In this document: piece after piece, positions 59,551 through 64,000 of the stretch | How positions within the stretch are numbered: position 1 is the stretch's first letter | How the letters are laid out: every line of letters starts with the position of its first letter | NCBI RefSeq assembly: GCF_020085105.1 | Contig: NC_058063.1 | Span: 3,114,001 to 3,178,000, forward strand | Length of the DNA stretch: 64,000 nt | DNA from: Siniperca chuatsi | Lineage: Eukaryota; Chordata; Actinopteri; Centrarchiformes; Sinipercidae | Direction of reading: 5' to 3' | Made by a program: the position numbers and the translations under genes | The notes under the pieces: generated by a model | The model's input: the letters and a program-made list of their open reading frames with translations, nothing else | What the model was told of the DNA's origin: nothing | Databases searched by the model: none

Positions 59551-62022
59551 ACCGGCAGCAGCCAGTTGTCTGGTTCTGCTGGAGCTTTCTGCCTCTTCAA
59601 AGGACGTTTAAGAGGTGGTGGGAATTGTTGGGTCTCTGTAAATAATATTATAAAGAGTACAGTATAGACCTGATCTATAGGACAAGTGCAATTAGATAAC
59701 TTATGTTATAAATTGGCTCTATAAATACAACTGAATTGAATAGTTCCAGCAGGTTAACTTCCTCTAAATCACAAATAGTAATTTTTTAATTTCTGTTTGT
59801 GTACAGATTAAACAAATGGGATACAATGTGTTAATCAGTGAGCTTTTGAGGAGTTGGGAGGTGTATTTTGGAACTTTGGACAGAGCCAGGCTAGCTGTTT
59901 CCCCCTGCTTCGCTTTATGCTAAACTAGGTTAACCACATCCTGACTCCAGCTCTGTATTTAATGTCACAGACATAAGATAAGATAAGATAAGAAAGCGGA
60001 TAGGCATATTTCCCAACATGTTGAACTAAAAGGCACAACCTGGGAATAAAATACAGGATTTGAATCTGTGACTCCCAATTTAATTGACAGTGTTTTTAAA
60101 ATACCTAACATTATAGAAAAGCTCAATCTAAATTTGAATTATGATCAGTTGAGAAACACACAAAATGTTGATTTGCCATCTGTAACTTAAATTCTTAAAT
60201 TATGTGTCTAAATATACCCTACATTTAGGTTGTCAAAAAGCCTTTAAAGGTCCAGTGTGTAAAATTTAGGAGGAGCTATTGGCAGAAATGGAATATAATA
60301 TTTATAAGTATGTTTTCATTAGTGTATAGTTACCTGAAAATAAGAATTGTTGTGTTTTCAATACCTTAGAGTGAGCCAATTTATCTACAGAGGGAGCAGG
60401 TCCCCTTCCACGGAGGTCACCATGTTGCGCCGCCATGTTTCTACAGTAACCCAGAATGGACAAACCAATCACTGGCTCTAGATTGGGCCTTTCGCATTTT
60501 TTGCGAGTTTCACGGCCATTGGGGAGGGTGAGGTGAGCGGTATTCAAATAGTCACAAACCGCAGTTTCATTGCTAGATGCCATTAAATCCTACACACTGG
60601 ACCTTTAATAACTGCAATTGAGACCAGCATTAGAAAGTGAAATTAATCAATTGCAGAGGTGCAGATATATTAATGGGATGGTTATCTGATAGTGATAGAA
60701 ACCAATAGGAAGTAACTTCTCTTTGCTTCCATTGGCAGGTTGAAGGCATATTAAAAGACAACTACAGCTCTTCAGAAACACATGACCCCTTTGAGTACCA
60801 CCAAGGTCCTGCACCTTCAGGGCTGTGGGGGTCTTATAGGGAACAGGCCAGGCACAGCAGGTCCTTTTCTTGACTACTTATTCATAGTATAATCATGCAC
60901 CTCACTACCAAGGTAGAGAATACAATCAAAAAATATAAAAATAATAATTTATGCTTTCCCAATAATTGTACAAGTTAATAAAGCATGCAGTCTTTCAATA
61001 AGCTTTGGGGCCGTTGGAAGATGCATTTCTTCCACTTTTGAGTTAAGCCCCTTTTTCAAGTCTTTGTGCTAAGCTAGCCACATTCACACAGTCTTAATTA
61101 ATATGGATATCACACTTCTGATCTGAGTTTGAGTTTGACTGCAAAGAAGTGTATGCAGATGACACTTGAATATTCATTTTTGAAGCAAGTAATGATAACT
61201 AATAAAATGTTCAGGTCTCAGTCCAGCCTTCACAGAGAATGGGAAGAGGTCCAAGAGCGTGTACGGGGACTCCTTACGACACCAAAAGCTGTACGCCGAC
61301 TTGTCTATGTAAGTAATACATAACATCAGACTCTACAGTATGTTAGATATTAACAGCAACAGTTTGTGTTCTAGTCTGGTGTTAGACGTATTACCATTTA
61401 TACAGACCACTATATGTCTTTTTCAATGTGCAACATTTTACTTCTGCAGAAAGTGTTGAGTTTTACTGATGGTAACTTAATAACCAACGAAAAAAACAGA
61501 GGAGAAGCAACTGGAATTAATTAGTGAATAAAAACTGTATTTGTATTGAAAAGGAAAACTCAGAGCAGCAGAGTGGTGAGTATGACATGAGTCTGTTGTA
61601 CTGATGGAATTAGTGCTATAGAATTTACCATGTGAAATATTATAATACATGGTAATTTCACCCCTCCCTCCATGTTTTTTACCTGGCCTTTATTAATGAC
61701 CGACCTTTATTTACTCTTGCTGGCTATTATTTGATGCTTTGTCAGTATTTGAATACTGGCTTATATTTGAAAATTTAAGATTTTGCCAAATGGACAAGTT
61801 TCTCCTTTGTAGTGTATTTTTGAGGGCAAACTTGTCCCTGGGAGTTTGAGCACAAGTTTGCTACTTTAATGCATAAATAGCTCTAGGAATAAACTGAAGA
61901 TCACAGATTAAGGATACAACAATGTAAGAGAGAATATGACTGTTATTGTGTTTTAGGGGGCCACACACTCTGAGGTAGACAAGGTTTTAGCAAGGAGGTC
62001 CATCTCTCCAGGTCCACCATGA
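40180..62022 (+). CDS. spata6l: spermatogenesis-associated 6-like protein, 12 coding exons, 391 aa
   Basis: Exons: 40180-40227, 49361-49498, 49828-49876, 52984-53025, 53777-53901, 54496-54588, 55845-56111, 58150-58234, 58507-58553, 60739-60860, 61215-61308, 61957-62022. All phases join and give 1,173 nt plus stop. The N-terminal SPATA6 domain (about residues 8-150) reads [71 protein letters not shown] and [17 protein letters not shown] basic Ser/Arg-rich middle (exon 7) ends [10 protein letters not shown]. Near the C-terminus is [20 protein letters not shown], then [14 protein letters not shown]. Length and the FLFPEP-type motif favour SPATA6L (about 390 aa) over SPATA6 (about 488 aa). SPATA6 builds the sperm connecting piece; SPATA6L itself is little studied. 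Intron 2 must use a GC donor (AAG|GCAGGT). The exon 8 boundary and the exon 10 donor (AG|GTCCTT) are the least certain. Confidence 0.88.
41520..41815 (+). repeat. dispersed repeat with 'atgacctttgacctttgag' and 'gagatatcatgtaacggaca'
   Basis: Matches a frequent fish DNA-transposon-derived repeat in wording ('gtttgtgccaaatttgaaga', then 'aattccctcaaggcgtt'). A short internal tandem duplication 'ttactgagatatcatg...taacggacatccg' is visible at 41720-41790. Confidence 0.6.
41839..42065 (-). pseudogene. histone H3 pseudogene fragment
   Basis: On the minus strand one frame reads TLREICC, stop, [65 protein letters not shown], stop. This is the H3 histone fold from about the start of helix 1 to loop 2. 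Defects are an in-frame stop (TAA) replacing the RYQ region, an added residue after LRFQ, several substitutions at invariant sites (QRL to LCL, FED to FQD, AIH to ANH), and loss of both ends. It lies in spata6l intron 1, antisense to the gene. The plus-strand ORF across it (41836-42069) is only its shadow. Confidence 0.93.
42529..46535 (+). repeat. 4-kb minisatellite, 32-bp unit, about 125 copies
   Basis: The unit is of the form 'agtgggacagagaggcc(t/c)', then 'agtggactggtt(t/a)(t/a)'. Variant units (tctcagtgaactgg, gtcataggtgg, gtggacgagtgg) act as markers. They show block duplications: the tctcagtgaa marker at 43261 and 43549 reappears at 44317 and 44605, a shift of exactly 1,056 bp (33 units); the paired gtcataggtgg markers near 44010 and 44075 reappear near 45450 and 45515, a shift of about 1,440 bp (45 units). 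It is embedded in intron 1 of spata6l. The unit length is not a multiple of three and short frames across it are not genes. Confidence 0.97.
49499..49827 (+). other. GC-AG intron (spata6l intron 2)
   Basis: Exon 2 ends GAA AAG with intron start GCAGGT (49499-49504); the acceptor is TCTAG before 49828. Both flanking exons are phase 0 and give [12 protein letters not shown], the family boundary. The GT four bases downstream (49503) would shift the frame and hit a stop. Confidence 0.8.
49994..50642. mobile_element. TTAA-flanked inverted-repeat element in spata6l intron 3
   Basis: The left end is TTAA AGGTGAGACACTACAGG... (49994 onward). The right end read inverted is TTAA AGGGAACACACTACAGG (50642 backward). 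The inner sequence is noncoding and AT-rich. The family differs from the 13.1/39.4/60.2 kb MITE, whose ends read AGGTCCAGTGTG. Spacing and TTAA suggest a second piggyBac-like nonautonomous family. Confidence 0.6.
50971..52422 (+). CDS. gag-like, repeat-rich retroelement ORF in spata6l intron 3
   Basis: Uninterrupted 483-codon ORF starting at ATG 50971, preceded by 'gacagaacgatctggccaca', a leader like that of fish gypsy elements. Residues 1-85 form a helical-looking N-terminus ([20 protein letters not shown]). Next comes a Pro/Ser/Gln-rich region with about seven 20-residue repeats ([13 protein letters not shown] type; 60-bp DNA units, 51480-51900). The C-terminal part has about four 15-residue repeats ([15 protein letters not shown] type; 45-bp units, 52215-52380). 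No zinc knuckle, protease or polymerase follows. It may be a gag relic of a nonautonomous LTR element or an inserted repeat ORF; I do not recognise a host function. The intact frame despite two repeat arrays is notable. The start choice follows the MDPA motif; an upstream in-frame ATG exists at 50926. Confidence 0.5.
   Translation: MDPAEVDSLLGELKEVFSTLETFRLSIQDSEYIKCRHFVYSLMERTILSRPRLATLPILVENLAAISSMKQELQPYLDSGPASNQPDSWTASHQPAPRPAGLQSASQPASQGASQSVAFLAPSGRHSRRKRGSHSCSPAQLLACAVAQPPTGSQQPAQPASAGSQQPPVPGLFAGSQSPPFPAGSQQHRPLATAGSQSPPFPAGSQQHRPLAAAGSQSPPFPAGSQQHRPLAAAGSQSPPFPAESQQQPSLVATGLQLPPAPVGSQQQPYLVAAGSQPPPFPAGSQQQPSLVAVRSQPPPAPVGPQHAAEPSAGSQHATEFSAGSQQYPPSLPKWQAPGSQTSLVLPATLPVSPLPAPCPALLLPSLDMVHRPPEGFRLRRQPPEGLSLRRRPPVTFLLCHRDSASGVDLRHKPYEISSAPVQPPGRLLEVPSSAHVQPPGRPLEVPSSAHVQPTGCPPEVLSSAHVQLRAAHLALVNWPYNI
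51480..51900 (+). repeat. 60-bp minisatellite inside the gag-like ORF
   Basis: Near-identical 60-bp units of 'ctggatcgcagtcacctcct' then 'ttcccgg' type repeat at 51541, 51601 and 51661, with more diverged units to 51900. The 60-bp period keeps the reading frame. Confidence 0.9.
52215..52380 (+). repeat. 45-bp minisatellite inside the gag-like ORF
   Basis: About four units of 'ttccgcacatgtccagcccc' then 'cgggccgtccgctcgaggtc', 45 bp each, in frame. Confidence 0.85.
52400..52790 (+). repeat. dispersed repeat rich in 'tcatgacag'/'gtcatgtca'
   Basis: Contains 'aactggccttataacattta', 'tatgacagtgtcatgtcagt' and 'caaataaagtgttaccggct'. It looks like a fish DNA-transposon repeat and directly abuts the gag-like ORF. 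Confidence 0.5.
53130..53650. repeat. possible MITE with 'gggtcaaaattgacc' end
   Basis: Left end 'cccgggtcaaaattgacccc', right end near 'ggatcaaatttgaccaggac'. The match of ends is partial. No gene is inside. Confidence 0.35.
56985..57070 (+). repeat. retroposon 3' tail ('agcgctatataaataaaatt')
   Basis: 'ataaagagtacggtctagac', then 'ctgctctatagg', ending 'ataaaattgaattg'. The same tail is at 59640-59740 and a stub at 52905-52945. Confidence 0.7.
58640..58890 (-). repeat. dispersed repeat 'ggacagagccaggctagctg', copy 2 (inverted)
   Basis: Reverse complement of the repeat at 26245-26480: 'cagctagcctggctctgtcc', 'aaagttcaaaactacaccta', 'gagatgacaagattgatacc'. Confidence 0.75.
59506..59544. repeat. 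(CT)n microsatellite
   Basis: About 39 bp of CT repeat in spata6l intron 9. Confidence 0.95.
59545..59740 (+). repeat. retroposon 3' region ('ccaaccggcagcagccagtt ... aactgaattgaat')
   Basis: Contains 'tctggttctgctggagcttt', 'tgttgggtctctgtaaataa' and the tail also found at 56985-57070. Same orientation as spata6l. Confidence 0.7.
59790..59990 (+). repeat. dispersed repeat 'ggacagagccaggctagctg', copy 3
   Basis: Closely follows 26245-26480 ('gtgttaatcagtgagctttt', 'ttggaactttggacagagcc', 'tgctaaactaggttaaccac'). It ends in AAGATAAGAT repeats. Confidence 0.75.
60244..60608 (+). mobile_element. TTAA-flanked MITE, copy 3 (complete)
   Basis: TTAA (60244-60247), terminal AGGTCCAGTGTGTAA, an inner region like 39388-39622, then TACACACTGGACCT and TTAA (60605-60608). 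It lies in spata6l intron 9. Confidence 0.85.
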
Positions 62023-62107
62023 TGACCTGGCCAGGCTCCGGAAAGGTGAAGTGGACCTGTTCTGTGTCTCCATGAGTTTCACTTTTCACTTAAAAAAATG
62101 CTGTTTC

Positions 62108-62260
62108 CTTGGGGCGTCCTGATTACGTAGTGGTTAAGATGCATACCATGTAATCACGATATCCCTGGTTTGATTCTGGTTAGCCTTTAACTTTGCTGCA
62201 TGTCAAACCACTCTTTCTATATAAAAGGCAGCAAAAAATTATCTTTTTACAAAAAAATGC
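62108..62260 (+). mobile_element. tRNA-derived SINE in the spata6l 3' UTR
   Basis: The tRNA-like head 'ggggcgtcctgattacgtag' carries an A-box-like 'tagtggttaagatg' and a B-box-like 'ggtttgattc'. It is followed by 'ctttgctgcatgtca', a C/T stretch, 'aaaggcagcaaaaa' and an A-rich end, the layout of a common fish SINE. It begins about 85 bp after the stop codon and precedes the polyadenylation signal, so it should be part of the mRNA. Confidence 0.75.
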
Positions 62261-62517
62261 CCCCTTCCCCCTAAATTCCTCTGTGTGGAGAATTTGTGGC
62301 TTTCTGGGTGTGAACCAGTTGAAACTGTGTAAGGTTTCAATGTGTAAGGTCTGTGAAAATGCAGTCATTATAGATTGGTTTTTATGGACAACCTCCAGTG
62401 CAATTTCTGACTGATAGGAACACATGATGATGCATTTTCAAAGCAGCTGACACATTTTGCACACTTATTTAGATGTGATGTATGTAAATGACTTATGTTG
62501 TAAATTTGTTTTTAATC

Positions 62518-62523
62518 AATAAA
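62518..62523 (+). terminator. polyadenylation signal AATAAA of spata6l
   Basis: AATAAA with a downstream GT/T-rich stretch ('ctgtgttcgatcatattttt'), 496 bp after the stop codon. It is the first good signal after the stop. Confidence 0.65.
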
Positions 62524-63300
62524 CTGTGTTCGATCATATTTTTATGCTGTGCTTGGCCTGAGTGTTTCCACACAACAGAAGAACATAGTGAGGTTGGTTG
62601 TCTTGCTGAGGATTTGGAGGTGTGCAGCCTGTCGTCTGAATGGAAAGCTGATTAGGTCATTCATCTCCTTTTCCCTGATATTCAATGTTTTTTACCTATT
62701 TTAATATAGTTTTATATTGTACCCCAGTTTTAGGGTCACGGTTCGGTATGTTTTTGGTACAACAGGGAAAACAAATATATTTTTGTAATTTATTTAAAAA
62801 AAATGTTATATTAAAGAGTGGCTCATTGGCCATGATTCTTACTGTTAGAGTTAATGCACTCAAATACTGGCATATTGTCATGGATAAAAATTAAATAACA
62901 CAAATGTCAGTAATACTCCATCATAAGACTCTGACCTGTTAATTCCTGAACAACTGCAGCTTGTGCTCGTTCATACAGGGCAGCACAACGGACTAAATAA
63001 AATGCACCCGTGAAGGCACACTGTAACGGGGATCAAGCACTTGGACCATAAGCTTAAATTCTGTATTCTCTACGACAGAGTATGGTCATATGTCTGTAGC
63101 AATGAAAACTCCTATAGCATTCATTTAGCACGGTCTGAATCTGCAGTGAGAGGCTGCCTGAACACTGTGAGGAAGAGGACTTGCCTTCCAGTCTGTTTTT
63201 GTCTCGTTCCGCTAATCAATACATAATAAATAATAATAATTGCAATGGCAGTCGGCAGCAGGGGTCCTAGCGCGCCCTCCGCCAGGACACGTCTGCAGCC
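62524..63300. other. intergenic, nothing recognised
   Basis: AT-rich sequence with no convincing gene or repeat boundary. Confidence 0.45.
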
Positions 63301-64000
63301 GCATGGAGCGGCGTTCACAAACGGCAATTGGTGAACTCCCTCTGCCGGTCATAGTGTGCAGGTGTCATGTTCTGTGTAGTTGTATGTGGACCCAAATGAC
63401 CAGGAAGCGGTATGAGGGTGAAGTAGCCGGATGGCTACAGTGTTTATTGGGGTTGATGTGGTTTACAGGCAGGTACAGGCAGACAGGTAACAAACAGGTA
63501 ACAGGAGAATGGGTTACTGGCTGGCAGTGGTGGAAACAGGGAAGTGAGTCCAATGTGGCTAAACAGTCCAATAAAGAGCAGGCAAAGTTCAAAATCCAAC
63601 CAAGGTCCAAGGAAGACAAAGAATCCAAAACAGAACTCACGGTAAGAATGCCAGGGAACTAGGCACAGGAACCAGGTACAACAAAAAGTGCACCAAACGG
63701 TGACACACACAAATGTCAGGAACACCCACAAGACAGGAACAAAACTCAAGACAGGCGCACCACAAGACAGAAATCACAATCATCCAACACTGAATAAAGA
63801 AAGAGACCCGGACTAAATACCCTAGGGGAGGTGAGACAACGAGACACAGGTGCAAACAATCAAGGAAGGGCCAACAATCAAAACTGGAGGGAAAGCAAAC
63901 AAAACAGGAAGTAAAACCACAAGACACGCAAGGAAGTGACAAAACCTTAAGCTACAACAGCAGGTGCATGGAGCTGCGTTCACAAACACTGACTGCCGTT
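63301..64000. repeat. dispersed repeat bounded by a 22-bp direct repeat, truncated by window end
   Basis: 'gcatggagc(g/t)gcgttcacaa' plus 'ac' occurs at 63301-63322 and 63966-63987, 21 of 22 bp identical, 665 bp apart. Between them lies 'ggtgtcatgttctgtgtagt', a run of 'caggcagacaggtaacaaac' phrases and 'caaaacaggaagtaaaacca', wording typical of an abundant fish repeat. Long minus-strand frames here (63444-63942) are Cys/Phe/Leu-rich and not gene-like. Confidence 0.55.

Noticed and set aside
40180..62022. spata6 rather than spata6l
   Set aside because: The 391-aa length and [12 protein letters not shown] motif fit SPATA6L better; the N-terminal domain alone would not decide.
62108..62180. 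Functional tRNA gene
   Set aside because: Only box A and box B wording is present; stems do not pair well and the following sequence is a typical SINE body.
63444..63942. Cys/Phe/Leu-rich minus-strand ORFs at the window end
   Set aside because: They lie in a dispersed repeat and result from its purine-rich plus strand; no domain is visible.

Overview
The window is vertebrate nuclear DNA, almost certainly from a teleost fish. It has intron-split genes with vertebrate orthologues, CpG-poor AT-rich intergenic DNA, and a mix of LINE 3' tails, hAT, Harbinger and TTAA-flanked inverted-repeat elements, a tRNA-derived SINE and Ty3/gypsy relics of the kind that fills fish genomes. The species cannot be named from sequence alone.

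Three host genes are present, all on the + strand. (1) A single-exon 1,525-codon gene at 4771-9348 encodes a large disordered protein with a C-terminal DUF4585-type module; it is called c4orf54-like. (2) trmt10a (32186-38199, seven coding exons, 320 aa) encodes the tRNA guanine-9 N1-methyltransferase. (3) A spata6-family gene, best match spata6l (40180-62022, twelve coding exons, 391 aa), was assembled here exon by exon. In human, C4orf54 and TRMT10A are near neighbours on 4q23 with MTTP between them. Here the interval between them (9.4-31.9 kb) holds no recognisable mttp exon and is filled with transposable elements. spata6l is on another chromosome in human.

Layout: 0-1.3 kb, LINE tail and a gag-like or LTR relic with a 27-bp minisatellite; 1.3-4.5 kb, noncoding; 4.5-9.4 kb, c4orf54-like with upstream ORFs; 9.4-14.4 kb, GT microsatellite, hAT-like and other inverted-repeat elements; 15.8-19.6 kb, a Harbinger-type element carrying a split Myb/SANT gene but no visible transposase; 19.7 kb, a long perfect-type hairpin; 21.3-23.5 kb, LINE debris and a 503-bp hAT derivative with an exact 8-bp target duplication; 26.5-30.0 kb, a decayed Ty3/gypsy-like element on the - strand whose integrase lies upstream of reverse transcriptase (Gmr1-like order); 31.6-38.7 kb, trmt10a with an antisense LINE in intron 1; 40.0-62.5 kb, spata6l. 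Intron 1 of spata6l holds a histone H3 pseudogene and a 4-kb minisatellite of 32-bp units with block duplications. Its intron 3 holds an intact 483-aa gag-like repeat ORF and a TTAA-flanked inverted-repeat element. Its 3' UTR holds a tRNA-derived SINE. The window ends inside another dispersed repeat.

The genes share no obvious pathway. The most informative host signals are two RFX X-box-like palindromes just upstream of spata6l, a palindromic CRE upstream of trmt10a, a reading-frame-enforced GC-AG intron in spata6l, and a 47-codon upstream ORF ending 22 nt before the c4orf54-like start.
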